In this document: one piece after another, positions 7,006 to 16,494 of the stretch | Position numbering within the stretch: position 1 is the first letter of the stretch | How the letters are laid out: each line of letters starts with the position of its first letter | Origin: an uncultured Sporosarcina sp. | GTDB lineage: Bacteria > Bacillota > Bacilli > Bacillales_A > Planococcaceae | Direction of reading: 5' to 3' | NCBI GenBank assembly: GCA_948469885.1 | Contig: CAOKMT010000021.1 | Coordinates: forward strand, 1-33,020 | DNA: 33,020 nt | Translations under genes and position numbers: made by a program | The notes under the pieces: generated by a model | The model's database searches: none | Told to the model about the DNA's origin: nothing | The model's input: only the letters and a program-made list of their open reading frames with translations

Positions 7006-10000
7006 ATGGAGAAAATCAATAAAATCCTTGTTGCAAATCGTGGGGAAATTGCAATAAGGATATTTCGTGCTTGTACAGAATTGGAAATCGCGACAGTCGG
7101 TATTTATTCAACAGAAGATAGTGGGTCATTCCATCGTTATAAAGCGGATGAATCGTACCTTGTGGGGGCGGGGAAAAATCCGATTGATGCTTATTTGGAC
7201 ATTGAAGGCATTATCTCTATTGCAAAAGATAGCGGGGCGGATGCCGTCCATCCGGGGTACGGTTTCTTGGCGGAAAACGCACAGTTTGCAAGACGCCTTG
7301 AAGAGGAAGGAATTATTTTCATAGGGCCGACATCTGCACATCTTGATATGTTTGGCGATAAAGTAAAAGCGCGAGAACAGGCAGTTGCAGCTGGTTTGCC
7401 AGTCATTCCAGGAAGCGATGGTCCTGTTTCTTCGGCCAAAGAAGTCGCAACATTCGGTAATTTGAATGGTTATCCAATCATGATTAAAGCTTCACTCGGC
7501 GGCGGTGGACGTGGGATGCGGATCGTGCATTCCGAAGAAGAAGTTTTTCAAGCGTTTGAACGCGCACAATCGGAAGCGAAAGCTGCTTTCGGATCGGATG
7601 AAATGTACGTTGAGAAATTCATCGATAAGCCGAAGCATATTGAAGTTCAAATACTTGGAGATTCGCACGGGAATGTCGTTCATCTTTACGAGCGGGATTG
7701 TTCAATCCAACGGCGTCATCAAAAAGTGGTGGAAATTGCTCCGTCCATTTCTTTAGATGATCAATTGCGCGAAGAGATTTGCAATGCAGCCGTAAAGTTG
7801 ATGGAAAATATTGACTACATCAATGCGGGCACTGTTGAATTTCTCGTAGCTGATGGGGCATTTTATTTTATCGAAGTGAACCCTCGGATCCAGGTGGAAC
7901 ATACGATTACGGAAATGGTGACAGGAATTGATATTGTGCACTCACAAATACATATTGCGGATGGGAAAAGTATGCATAGTGAACAAGCACAAATACCGTT
8001 ACAAAACGATATTCCATTGTTCGGATTTGCCATCCAATCTCGGGTGACGACAGAAGATCCGTTGAATGATTTCATGCCGGATACTGGGAAGCTTGCGGTG
8101 TATCGGTCAGGCGGTGGTTTCGGTGTACGGCTGGATGCCGGAAATGGTTTCCAAGGTGCAGTCATTACACCGCATTATGATTCATTGCTCGTCAAAGTAT
8201 CGACATGGGGTATGACGTTCAAGGAAGCTGCGGCTAAAATGGACAGAAACTTACAAGAATTCAGGATACGCGGTATTAAAACGAATATTCCTTTTCTCGC
8301 CAATGTCGTCAAACATAAGAATTTTCTCGTAGGCGACTACGATACGGGTTTCATCGACTCGACACCTGAGTTATTTTTGTTTCCGACTCGTCTTGATCGG
8401 GGAACAAAAATATTGAACTACATTGGTAATGTCACGATTAACGGGTTTCCTGGAATCGAAAAACAGTCAAAACCTGTATTCCATCCGGTGCGGAAGCCGT
8501 CTGTCGATTTAACGAAACAACCGATTCCAGGGACGAAACAAATTCTTGACGAAAGCGGTCCAGAAGGGCTCGTAAAATGGATCCAAAAACAAGATGATGT
8601 GCTACTGACAGATACGACTTTTCGAGATGCCCATCAATCACTTCTTGCTACAAGGGTTCGTACAGCGGATATGACGGCAATCGCGTCTGAATCGGCAAGG
8701 CTTATGCCAGATCTGTTTTCCTATGAAATGTGGGGAGGCGCAACTTTCGATGTGTCATACAGATTTTTGAAAGAAAGCCCTTGGGACAGGCTCATTAAAC
8801 TACGCGAGCAAATTCCGAATGTACTATTCCAAATGCTTTTCCGTGGCGCGAATGCGGTAGGTTATACAAACTACCCTGATAATGTCATCCGGGAATTTGT
8901 GAAAAAGTCTTCAGAAGCCGGCGTCGATGTATTCCGGATCTTTGATAGCTTGAACTGGATTAAAGGAATGGAAGTCGCAATTGATGCAACGCGTGAAGTG
9001 GGTAAGGTTGCGGAAGCGTCCATTTGTTATGCTGGTGATATTCTTGACGATTCGCGTGATAAATATACGATTGGTTATTACAAAGAAATGGCGAAAGAGT
9101 TGGAAGCGGCAGGGGCTCACATACTTTGTATTAAAGATATGGCGGGCTTGTTGAAACCGGAAGCGGCATATAGGCTTATTTCTGAACTGAAAGACACAGT
9201 GGAGTTACCGATCCACCTTCATACCCATGATACGAGTGGCAACGGAATTTATACGTATGCACGCGCGATCGAAGCGGGTGTGGATATCGTCGATACAGCG
9301 CTTGGTTCGATGGCCGGACTGACGTCCCAGCCATCCGCAAGCTCTTTATACTATGCGATGAAGGGCAATGAGCGCAACGTTCGTGCAGATGTTCAAGCAT
9401 TGGAGGATTTATCGTATTATTGGGAAGATGTCCGCGGTTACTATCAGCATTTTGAAAGCGGTATGAAGAGTCCCCATACGGAAATCTATGTCCATGAAAT
9501 GCCGGGGGGCCAATATTCGAACTTGCAGCAGCAGGCAAGAGCTGTCGGTCTTGGTGGGCGATGGGAAGAAGTTAAAGCGATGTATTCCCGTGTGAACTTG
9601 TTGTTCGGGGACGTTGTGAAAGTGACACCTTCTTCGAAAATCGTAGGCGATATGGCACTTTTCATGGTTCAAAATGATCTTGATGAAAAAACGGTATTAA
9701 CGCGAGGCCAATCGATCGATTTTCCCGATTCGGTTATTGAATACTTCGCAGGATACATCGGGCAACCGTACGGTGGTTTCCCCGAAGAGCTTCAGCAAGT
9801 GGTGTTGAAAGACCGCGAAGCAATTACCGTTCGCCCAGGTGAACTGATGGAAGAAGTGGATTTTGAAGCGGTGCGAAACCAATTGAATGAAGAGTTGGGG
9901 CGCCCGGTTACGAGTCACGAAGTGCTGTCACACGCACTTTACCCTCAAGTGTTCAAGGAGTACTCAACGACGTACAAAGAGTTCGGTGATGTGTCAGTCA

Positions 10001-10443
10001 TCGAGACGCCGGAGTTCCTTTATGGAATGCGCCTTGGGGAAGAGATAGAGGTGGAAATTGAAAAAGGGAAGACCCTCATTGTAAAACTTGTTTCCATCGG
10101 CGAGCCTCAATCGGATGCAACACGTGTCATTTACTTTGAATTGAATGGGCAACCGCGTGAAATCATTATTGAAGACGTCAATGCAGAATCGGTTGTCGTT
10201 CGAAAAGTGAAGGCGGACCCTTCGAAAGAAACGCATATCGCAGCGACAATGCCGGGAACGGTATTGAAAGTAGCAGTTGCAGAAGGAGCAAAAGTGAAAA
10301 GAGGCGAGCATCTTCTGATCACGGAAGCTATGAAAATGGAGACGACAATCCAAGCACCATTCGATGGAGTAGTGAAACAGATTTATGTATCAGCAGGGGA
10401 ATCGATTGCAACAGGGGATCTCCTGATCGAATTGAAAGAATAA
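7006..10443 (+). CDS. pycA: Pyruvate carboxylase
   Basis: An 1145-residue biotin enzyme making oxaloacetate from pyruvate, bicarbonate and ATP (anaplerosis), the standard length for the single-chain alpha4 type. The biotin carboxylase domain covers about residues 1-455, with the glycine-rich ATP loop GGGGRGMR at 165 and FIEVNPRIQVEHT near 290. The carboxyltransferase domain starts near residue 535 (DTTFRDAHQSLLATRVRT; metal-binding HLHTHDT near 745). The C-terminal carrier domain has EAMKMET with biotinyl Lys at 1110, 36 residues from the end. ATG start with AGGGGAG upstream; 14 bases after ftsW, so co-transcription is likely. Confidence 0.98.
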   Translation: MEKINKILVANRGEIAIRIFRACTELEIATVGIYSTEDSGSFHRYKADESYLVGAGKNPIDAYLDIEGIISIAKDSGADAVHPGYGFLAENAQFARRLEEEGIIFIGPTSAHLDMFGDKVKAREQAVAAGLPVIPGSDGPVSSAKEVATFGNLNGYPIMIKASLGGGGRGMRIVHSEEEVFQAFERAQSEAKAAFGSDEMYVEKFIDKPKHIEVQILGDSHGNVVHLYERDCSIQRRHQKVVEIAPSISLDDQLREEICNAAVKLMENIDYINAGTVEFLVADGAFYFIEVNPRIQVEHTITEMVTGIDIVHSQIHIADGKSMHSEQAQIPLQNDIPLFGFAIQSRVTTEDPLNDFMPDTGKLAVYRSGGGFGVRLDAGNGFQGAVITPHYDSLLVKVSTWGMTFKEAAAKMDRNLQEFRIRGIKTNIPFLANVVKHKNFLVGDYDTGFIDSTPELFLFPTRLDRGTKILNYIGNVTINGFPGIEKQSKPVFHPVRKPSVDLTKQPIPGTKQILDESGPEGLVKWIQKQDDVLLTDTTFRDAHQSLLATRVRTADMTAIASESARLMPDLFSYEMWGGATFDVSYRFLKESPWDRLIKLREQIPNVLFQMLFRGANAVGYTNYPDNVIREFVKKSSEAGVDVFRIFDSLNWIKGMEVAIDATREVGKVAEASICYAGDILDDSRDKYTIGYYKEMAKELEAAGAHILCIKDMAGLLKPEAAYRLISELKDTVELPIHLHTHDTSGNGIYTYARAIEAGVDIVDTALGSMAGLTSQPSASSLYYAMKGNERNVRADVQALEDLSYYWEDVRGYYQHFESGMKSPHTEIYVHEMPGGQYSNLQQQARAVGLGGRWEEVKAMYSRVNLLFGDVVKVTPSSKIVGDMALFMVQNDLDEKTVLTRGQSIDFPDSVIEYFAGYIGQPYGGFPEELQQVVLKDREAITVRPGELMEEVDFEAVRNQLNEELGRPVTSHEVLSHALYPQVFKEYSTTYKEFGDVSVIETPEFLYGMRLGEEIEVEIEKGKTLIVKLVSIGEPQSDATRVIYFELNGQPREIIIEDVNAESVVVRKVKADPSKETHIAATMPGTVLKVAVAEGAKVKRGEHLLITEAMKMETTIQAPFDGVVKQIYVSAGESIATGDLLIELKE

Positions 10444-10455
10444 AATCCAAATAGA

Positions 10456-10498
10456 AAACACCCGGAAAGCGAAGTTATTTCGATTTCTGGGTGTTTTT
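10456..10498 (+). terminator. Intrinsic terminator of pycA
   Basis: AACACCC-GGAAA...TTTC-GGGTGTT stem with a small internal CG/CG extension, then five T. Confidence 0.88.
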
Positions 10499-10534
10499 AT
10501 GATTCAGAAGTAGAAAATAGGGAAAGTATAGAAG

Positions 10535-10566
10535 AAAAAGGCCACTCGGAAATGAGAGGCCTTCCC
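10535..10566 (-). terminator. Intrinsic terminator of ctaA
   Basis: On the minus strand, AAGGCC and GGCCTT flank an imperfect inner stem and are followed by TTTTTCTTC, 7-38 bases after the ctaA stop. Confidence 0.8.
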
Positions 10567-10572
10567 TTTCTT

Positions 10573-11484
10573 TTATCCTTTGCGGTTTCGGGAAACGAGT
10601 AACACGAAATATGTCAGAAGACCGAACAACAAAGTGATAAATAATGAATGAAGCAATGAAACGTACAAATTCAATCTTGTCAAGACGACTAGCATCCCGG
10701 AAATGACTTGAAGTGTAACAAGGATAAAGGCGGTGATCCAGCCCCAATAAAACACGCGTTGTTTCTTGTAACGTCGAATGGCATAGATCATAATGTAACC
10801 GATCCAAAGGAAAATGAGTGCCGCTGCCGTGCGATGTCCCATTTGTACCCACTCGTAAAGGTTTGTCGGAAGGGTGAAAATCTCATCGTTTCGACAGAAA
10901 GGCCAGTCGCGGCAAATCAGACCCGAATCGGTATGTCGGACGAGTGCGCCAGAATAGACAACCACATAAGAATAAATGGAGACGCCGATCGTGTGCCATG
11001 TCAGTCGCTTGTCAATTTGTACACGTTCTGCATCAAATTTCTGATCGACTTCAAAGATGAGTAATGTCAAAAGGAAAACAGATGCAAAAGAGATGAGTGA
11101 CATACCGAAATGGAGTGCTAAGATGAAATCGCCTTGCCCCCATAGAACTTGGGCCGCTCCAATTAAAGCTTGTAATACTAGGAAAAAGACAGCCATCACT
11201 GACAAAAACTTAGTTTCTCGGATATGTCCAAGTGCTTTCCACGACCAAACGGCCAAAACGACGATAAAGATGCCGACTGCACCAGTTACAAGGCGGTGGG
11301 AAAACTCGATGAGCACTTCGGTCGTAATTTCATCTGGAATCAGTTGCCCATTACAGCCAGGCCAGTGCCGACCGCAACCCATTCCACTATCCGTTTTCGT
11401 CACGAGGGCACCACCGAGCAGGATAAGTAGCATCCCGATTGTCGAAGCGACGGCGAACCACTTTAAATATTTGTTATATCGCAA
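10573..11484 (-). CDS. ctaA: Heme A synthase CtaA
   Basis: A 303-residue membrane protein with eight predicted helices that converts heme O to heme A for cytochrome oxidase. The extracytoplasmic Cys pair of the type found in B. subtilis is present (CGRHWPGC), as is a second pair (CRDWPFC). Candidate heme-ligand histidines lie in EFSHR, ALHFG, MGHRTA and LLHSLF. A GTG at 11493 overlaps the only Shine-Dalgarno-like sequence (GTAGGTG), so the TTG at 11484, 6-7 bases downstream, is a better start and matches the N-terminus of known CtaA. It is divergent from ctaB, as in B. subtilis. Confidence 0.95.
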   Translation of the reverse strand: MRYNKYLKWFAVASTIGMLLILLGGALVTKTDSGMGCGRHWPGCNGQLIPDEITTEVLIEFSHRLVTGAVGIFIVVLAVWSWKALGHIRETKFLSVMAVFFLVLQALIGAAQVLWGQGDFILALHFGMSLISFASVFLLTLLIFEVDQKFDAERVQIDKRLTWHTIGVSIYSYVVVYSGALVRHTDSGLICRDWPFCRNDEIFTLPTNLYEWVQMGHRTAAALIFLWIGYIMIYAIRRYKKQRVFYWGWITAFILVTLQVISGMLVVLTRLNLYVSLLHSLFITLLFGLLTYFVLLVSRNRKG

Positions 11485-11582
11485 AAATGTCACCTACTTC
11501 ATTAAATGTTGACCAATCAACAAGGTCCCCGCTTTTTTGACTATAACGAATCACTCAAAAAAAAACAATGACTAGCAATTTG

Positions 11583-11607
11583 AAAAGCCATGAACAAAAG
11601 GCTTTTT
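11583..11607. other. Hairpin in the ctaA-ctaB intergenic region
   Basis: AAAAGCC and GGCTTTT flank a 10-base loop and are followed by further T on both strands. It could be a weak terminator or attenuator in either leader. It overlaps the first ResD-like box. Confidence 0.5.
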
Positions 11608-11666
11608 CACAAATTGTTCATAAAAAAGACCTTTTAACTTCACAAATGATTTACACAAATGATTTA
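11606..11666. promoter_or_regulatory. Cluster of ResD-box-like sites upstream of ctaB/ctaA
   Basis: TTCACAAAT occurs at 11606-11614 and 11639-11647, and TACACAAAT at 11652-11660. The reverse complement, (A)TTTGTGAA, resembles the B. subtilis ResD consensus TTTGTGAAT; the third copy has one mismatch. The last two boxes lie in a perfect 13-base tandem repeat (11641-11653, 11654-11666). ResD activates ctaA and ctaB in B. subtilis, so the context fits; binding is inferred. The rest of the 11485-11806 gap shows no other clear signal. Confidence 0.5.
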
Positions 11667-11806
11667 CTATAGGGAGTGATGTGGGCTAGCTATGTCGAAT
11701 CTTCGTGCCAGGTGAAGAGAATTTTGTATAAGTATAGAAATACCTCGCGAATTTCGATATAGTGAAGTATAGGAATGTCATTTATTACTTTGAGGGGAGG
11801 GATAAC

Positions 11807-12724
11807 ATGTCAAACGGTCGTGCAATATCGACGTCTGTTGAATCGGGCTCCGTTACAACATCTGCATACAAAGATTTCTTGGCGCTCATAAAAATTGGTA
11901 TCGTCAATTCCAATTTGATTACGGTGTTCACCGGTTTGTTCTTAGCTATGCAGTTAAGCGGTATGAACTTTCTACATAATCTCGATATACTCTTTTTCAC
12001 ATTAGGAGGATCAGCACTTATTCTTGCAGGTGCCGCGGCGCTTAACAATTTGATTGACCGCGATATTGATCCGATTATGTCGAGAACAAAGTCAAGACCG
12101 ACTGTGACGGGTCGATTTAAAGCACCGCCTGTATTGGCACTTGCGCTCACTTTCATCGTAATAGGTGAAGTATTATTGTTTTCCGCATCGAGCACAGCAG
12201 GTCTATGGGGACTTGCAGGAGTCTTCAGCTATGTAGTACTCTATTCAATGTGGTCGAAGCGCAAGCACGTGAGTAATACGGTCGTCGGGAGTATCTCGGG
12301 TGCGATTCCGCCTTTAATCGGATGGGCGGCAGTAGAGCCGGCACTTGGAGCAGGCGCGTGGGCGCTGTTTCTCATTATGTTCGTTTGGCAACCACCGCAT
12401 TTTTATGCGCTTGCCATGCGTCGTACGGAAGAATACCGAGCTGCAAACATTCCGATGTTGCCAGTCGTGAAAGGTTTCGAAAGAACAAAGAAGTCGATGT
12501 TAGGTTGGGTTCTTGTGCTTTTTCCGTTACCGTTTCTATTGATGGAACTTGGCAATGGTTTTCTTTTATTGGCCACCGTGCTGAATATCGGTTGGCTATA
12601 CTTAGCACTTAGAGGGTTTAGAGCGAAAGATGACTTGAAATGGGCAACAGGCATGTTTGTCTATTCATTGAACTACATGACCATTTTATTTGTTTCCATG
12701 ATTATCTTCTCGTTATTTGTTTAA
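11807..12724 (+). CDS. ctaB: Protoheme IX farnesyltransferase CtaB
   Basis: A 305-residue UbiA-superfamily enzyme that farnesylates heme B to heme O, the step before CtaA. The first Asp-rich motif is NNLIDRDIDPIMSRTKSRP near residue 80. The second conserved region, with RRTEEYRAANIPMLPVV, is near residue 205. About eight to nine transmembrane helices are predicted. ATG 11807 has a strong GGGGAGGG Shine-Dalgarno 6-8 bases upstream, so the upstream in-frame GTG at 11762 is not used. It is first in the ctaBCDEF group, although hairpins after its stop may attenuate read-through into ctaC. Confidence 0.96.
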   Translation: MSNGRAISTSVESGSVTTSAYKDFLALIKIGIVNSNLITVFTGLFLAMQLSGMNFLHNLDILFFTLGGSALILAGAAALNNLIDRDIDPIMSRTKSRPTVTGRFKAPPVLALALTFIVIGEVLLFSASSTAGLWGLAGVFSYVVLYSMWSKRKHVSNTVVGSISGAIPPLIGWAAVEPALGAGAWALFLIMFVWQPPHFYALAMRRTEEYRAANIPMLPVVKGFERTKKSMLGWVLVLFPLPFLLMELGNGFLLLATVLNIGWLYLALRGFRAKDDLKWATGMFVYSLNYMTILFVSMIIFSLFV

Positions 12725-12762
12725 CCGGATTTGAAATCCGGTATAATGACGCCGCAGCGTCA
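12724..12762 (+). other. Two consecutive hairpins after ctaB
   Basis: ACCGGATTT-G-AAATCCGGT is a perfect 9-bp inverted repeat (12724-12742) starting in the ctaB stop codon. It is followed by TGACGC-CGCA-GCGTCA (12747-12762). Neither has a T tract, so these are more likely mRNA processing or stability elements than terminators. The second resembles the LE palindrome of the repeat family. Confidence 0.6.
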
Positions 12763-12866
12763 TCAATCAATCGGAATTCTTTCTTTTGACAGGAATTCAT
12801 ATAGAGGGACGGGCAGTTCCCAATGACTTAGAAATTAATTTTCAGAAAGAGAGGTATGATTAGGCG

Positions 12867-13955
12867 ATGATGAAAGGACTAAAGAAGTGGCACTTCTTTT
12901 CTCTGCTAGCAGCTCTGACCGTGTTCCTTTCAGGATGCGGCCAAAAGGAGCTATCCACGCTTCTTCCAGCAGGTGAAGTTGCTCGAGACCAATTCAATTT
13001 GCTGCTGCTATCTTCGGGAATCATGTTATTCGTAATCCTAGTAGTTGTGATCATCTACGTAATTGCTCTCGCTCGTTTCAGACGATCGAAATTAGGTGAG
13101 GATTATATGCCTAAACAAGTAGAAGGTAGTCACACACTTGAGCTTGTTTGGACGGTCATCCCGATTCTACTCGTACTGTTACTTGCTGTTCCGACAGTTT
13201 ACTACACGTATAAACTAGGTAACGTGTCGGCGATGGGCGCGGTGGACGATGATGGAAATGCTGAAAACCTTGTCGTTGATGTAACGGCAAAACTGTACTG
13301 GTGGGAGTTTGAATACCCAGACTTAGGCATCGTAACAGCGCAAGAGCTTGTTGTTCCGATGGATGAGAAAGTATACTTCAACTTGGCTGCTGCTGACGTG
13401 AAGCACTCATTCTGGATCCCGGCAGTCGGCGGTAAGCTAGATAATAACGTTGAAAACGTGAACAAGTTTTACTTGATCTTTGAAGAGGACTCCAAAGATC
13501 TCAAAGACGGTGTGTTCTACGGAAAATGTGCGGAGCTTTGCGGACCGTCACACGCACTTATGGATTTCAAAGTAAAAACAATGCCACGTGCAGAGTTTGA
13601 CAACTGGGTTGCAGCAATGCAAGCGACTGAAGGCAACACAGCGGATCCTGCATCTGCAGACCAAGGTGAAGTGTTGTTTGAGCAAAGCTGTATCGGATGT
13701 CACGCAGTAAGCGGTGTCGGCCAAGGTCCTATGGGTGTCAATGAAGCTGGGGCAATGGGTCCTAACTTGACAGCTTTCGGTGACCGTAACCGAGTAGCAG
13801 GATTTATGGATCACACGGAAGAATCTATAAAAGAGTGGATTGTAGACACGCAAAAACATAAGCCGGGTAACTTGATGCCTTCGTTCGATCATTATACTGA
13901 TGATGAACTCGACGCGATTGCAACTTATCTGATGGGCTTAACTGTTGAAAAGTAA
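12867..13955 (+). CDS. ctaC: Cytochrome c oxidase subunit II with fused cytochrome c (caa3)
   Basis: A 362-residue lipoprotein precursor. The signal peptide ends in a lipobox (FLSGC, Cys near residue 27). Two transmembrane hairpin helices follow (about 45-70 and 90-110). The CuA cupredoxin domain has a His in DVKHSFW and CAELCGPSHALM (Cys, Glu, Cys, His, Met ligands). The C-terminal cytochrome c domain has CIGCH near residue 276 and the likely axial Met in NLMPSF. The fused c domain makes this a caa3-type oxidase that takes electrons from cytochrome c. Adjacent ATGs at 12867 and 12870 can both start; the Shine-Dalgarno is AGAGAGG. Confidence 0.97.
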   Translation: MMKGLKKWHFFSLLAALTVFLSGCGQKELSTLLPAGEVARDQFNLLLLSSGIMLFVILVVVIIYVIALARFRRSKLGEDYMPKQVEGSHTLELVWTVIPILLVLLLAVPTVYYTYKLGNVSAMGAVDDDGNAENLVVDVTAKLYWWEFEYPDLGIVTAQELVVPMDEKVYFNLAAADVKHSFWIPAVGGKLDNNVENVNKFYLIFEEDSKDLKDGVFYGKCAELCGPSHALMDFKVKTMPRAEFDNWVAAMQATEGNTADPASADQGEVLFEQSCIGCHAVSGVGQGPMGVNEAGAMGPNLTAFGDRNRVAGFMDHTEESIKEWIVDTQKHKPGNLMPSFDHYTDDELDAIATYLMGLTVEK

Positions 13956-13992
13956 AGTTTTGTAACTTGAATTTGCAGAGGAGGTAAAAACT

Positions 13993-15867
13993 TTGAGTAC
14001 AGCTGCTCAAAAGAAAGGATTTGGCGCCACGTTATGGGAATGGTTGACAACAGTTGACCATAAGAAGCTCGGAATTCTTTATTTCCTAGGTGGAGGATTC
14101 TTCTTCGTCCTTGGTGGTATAGAAGCATTATTAATTCGTATCCAGCTTCTTGTCCCAAATAACGATTTCGTTAGTGCGGGTCTGTTTAACCAACTGATCA
14201 CGATGCACGGGACGACGATGATATTCTTGGCTGCCATGCCTATATTATTCGGATTTATGAACGTGATTATGCCACTACAAATTGGTGCGCGTGACTTGGC
14301 GTTCCCATTCCTTAACTCATTGGGTTTTTGGATGTTCATGCTTGGAGGAATTTTCTTAAATATTTCTTGGTTCACGGGGCAAGTACCTGACGCAGGATGG
14401 ACGTCATATACTTCCCTCGCGATTACTTCCGAAGGTCACGGAATGGATTACTATGCAATCGGATTACAGATTGCAGGTGGTGGTACGCTTATGACGGGGA
14501 TTAACTTCCTTGTTACAATTATTAATATGCGTGCACCAGGTCTTACTTACATGCGGATGCCTTTATTCACGTGGACTACACTCATTGCTTCGGCAATGAT
14601 TTTGTTCGCATTCCCTCCATTGACAGTCGGTCTTTTCTTCTTGACATTTGACCGGTTGTTTGGCGGAAACTTCTTTGATCATGAGATGGGTGGAAATACG
14701 ATTATTTGGGAGCATATTTTCTGGATTTTCGGTCACCCTGAAGTTTACATCCTGATTTTGCCGGCATTCGGTATTTTCTCAGAGATCTTCCCGGTGTTCG
14801 CCCGTAAGCGTCTATTCGGTTATACATCTATGGTATTCGCTACGGTATTGATCGGGTTCCTTGGGTTCATGGTTTGGGCTCACCATATGTTTACGGTAGG
14901 TCTTGGACCAACAGCGAACGCAATTTTCGCGGTAGCGACGATGGCAATTGCTGTACCAACAGGGGTTAAGATTTTCAACTGGCTTCTCACGATGTGGGGA
15001 GGAAGTATTAAAATTACAACACCGATGCTTTACGCAATTGGGTTTATCCCTTCATTCGTTATGGGTGGAGTAACAGGAATCATGCAAGGGGCAGCGCCAC
15101 TTGACTATCAATTGCACGATTCATACTTTATCGTTGCTCACTTCCACTACGTAATTGTTGGGGGAGTTGTGCTGGCAGTTTTGGCGGCGACGCACTATTG
15201 GTGGCCGAAAATGTTCGGTACAATGTTACATGAAGGTCTTGGAAAAGTAACGTTTTGGTTTTTCTTCATCGGATTCCATATGACGTTCCTTATCCAGCAC
15301 TGGCTAGGCTTCTGGGGCATGCCGCGTCGAGTATTCACATACATGGACGGGCAAGGCTGGAATACGGCAAACGCAATTAGTACAGCTGGAGCGGCGTTGA
15401 TGGGAATTGGGGTAATCGTCCTCGTGATTAATGCCATCATGACTACTGTTAAAAACGAACGCGTTGGAAATGACCCTTGGGGTGACGGACGTACGCTTGA
15501 GTGGGCGATTCAATCACCTCCACTTTTCTATAACTTCCCACAGACACCGCTTGTCCGCGGACTTGATACTGTGTGGATTGAAAAACAGGAAGGGAATGAA
15601 TCAGGCATTACACCGGCTGTTCCTTTGCAGGACATTCACATGCCGAACGGTTCAATCATTCCACTTCTAATGTCACTCGGTCTGTTCATTGCAGGTTTCG
15701 GTGCTATGTACCGGCTTGAAGCAAGCTGGGGATTACCTGTTCTTGTAGGTGGATTGGCGTTCACGTTCCTAACAATGTCTATACGTTCAATTAAAGACGA
15801 TTTAGGATACTACGTGACAAAAGAAGAAATTATGAATGATTTAAAACGTGAAGGGGGCCGAAAGTAA
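13993..15867 (+). CDS. ctaD: Cytochrome c oxidase subunit I
   Basis: A 624-residue heme-copper oxidase core subunit with 12-14 transmembrane helices. It carries the low-spin heme a, heme a3 and CuB centre. Visible motifs are the early heme His in ITMHGTTMIF, GHPEVYILILPAFG (CuB His and cross-linked Tyr), WAHHMFTVG, and HDSYFIVAHFHYV (a3 and a ligands). The start is TTG 13993 behind a strong AGAGGAGGT. It lies 37 bases after ctaC and overlaps ctaE by one base. Confidence 0.98.
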   Translation: MSTAAQKKGFGATLWEWLTTVDHKKLGILYFLGGGFFFVLGGIEALLIRIQLLVPNNDFVSAGLFNQLITMHGTTMIFLAAMPILFGFMNVIMPLQIGARDLAFPFLNSLGFWMFMLGGIFLNISWFTGQVPDAGWTSYTSLAITSEGHGMDYYAIGLQIAGGGTLMTGINFLVTIINMRAPGLTYMRMPLFTWTTLIASAMILFAFPPLTVGLFFLTFDRLFGGNFFDHEMGGNTIIWEHIFWIFGHPEVYILILPAFGIFSEIFPVFARKRLFGYTSMVFATVLIGFLGFMVWAHHMFTVGLGPTANAIFAVATMAIAVPTGVKIFNWLLTMWGGSIKITTPMLYAIGFIPSFVMGGVTGIMQGAAPLDYQLHDSYFIVAHFHYVIVGGVVLAVLAATHYWWPKMFGTMLHEGLGKVTFWFFFIGFHMTFLIQHWLGFWGMPRRVFTYMDGQGWNTANAISTAGAALMGIGVIVLVINAIMTTVKNERVGNDPWGDGRTLEWAIQSPPLFYNFPQTPLVRGLDTVWIEKQEGNESGITPAVPLQDIHMPNGSIIPLLMSLGLFIAGFGAMYRLEASWGLPVLVGGLAFTFLTMSIRSIKDDLGYYVTKEEIMNDLKREGGRK

Positions 15868-16493
15868 TGGATTTAAATAGGAAATTTACCCCTGAGACGT
15901 GGCCGGAGCATCCGGAAACGGCAACTTTAGAAGCGAAAAATAAGTTTGTTGGTTTCTGGCTTTTCCTTGGCGGAGAAGTTGTGTTATTCGCAACATTATT
16001 TGCGACTTACTTAGCATTGAAAAACAAAGGACCTTCGGGTATGGAGTTTTCAACGCAAGGTCTATATGAATTGCCACTTGTCTTCATCATGACGATGTTG
16101 CTACTTACATCATCATTGACGAGTGTATATGCGATGTACCATTTGAAGAATTACGATTTCAAGAAAATGCAGTTATGGCTTGGTATTACAGCATTTCTAG
16201 GTCTTGGATTTTTAATGCTTGAAGTATACGAGTTCGTACATTATGCACAAGAAGGCTTTACGTTCAATAACAGTGCGTTCAGTTCTGCATTTTACACGCT
16301 CGTTGGGACACACGGATTCCACGTAGCGATCGGGCTTGTTTGGATTACGCTACTTATCTTCCGTAATTCAAAGCGTGGGTTGAACTTGTATAATGCGACA
16401 AAATATTATACATTTTCGTTGTACTGGCACTTCATTGACGTTATCTGGGTATTCATCTTCTCAGTAGTCTACTTGATGGGAGTGGTAGGTTAA
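15867..16493 (+). CDS. ctaE: Cytochrome c oxidase subunit III
   Basis: A 208-residue, five-helix heme-copper oxidase subunit III of the short bacterial type. Typical features are FWLFLGGEVVLFATLFATYL in helix 1, THGFHVAIGLVWI (conserved His-Gly-Phe-His) and YYTFSLYWHFIDVIWVFIF. Its ATG shares one base with the ctaD stop (TAATG), giving translational coupling; GAAGGGGG precedes it. Confidence 0.97.
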   Translation: MDLNRKFTPETWPEHPETATLEAKNKFVGFWLFLGGEVVLFATLFATYLALKNKGPSGMEFSTQGLYELPLVFIMTMLLLTSSLTSVYAMYHLKNYDFKKMQLWLGITAFLGLGFLMLEVYEFVHYAQEGFTFNNSAFSSAFYTLVGTHGFHVAIGLVWITLLIFRNSKRGLNLYNATKYYTFSLYWHFIDVIWVFIFSVVYLMGVVG

Positions 16494-16494
16494 T

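Noticed and set aside
9176-9672. Minus-strand frames of 87-120 codons inside pycA
   Set aside because: Antisense to the conserved carboxyltransferase domain, with no ribosome sites.
11057-11512. 151-codon plus-strand frame over ctaA
   Set aside because: Shadow of ctaA; composition is typical of antisense to a membrane protein.
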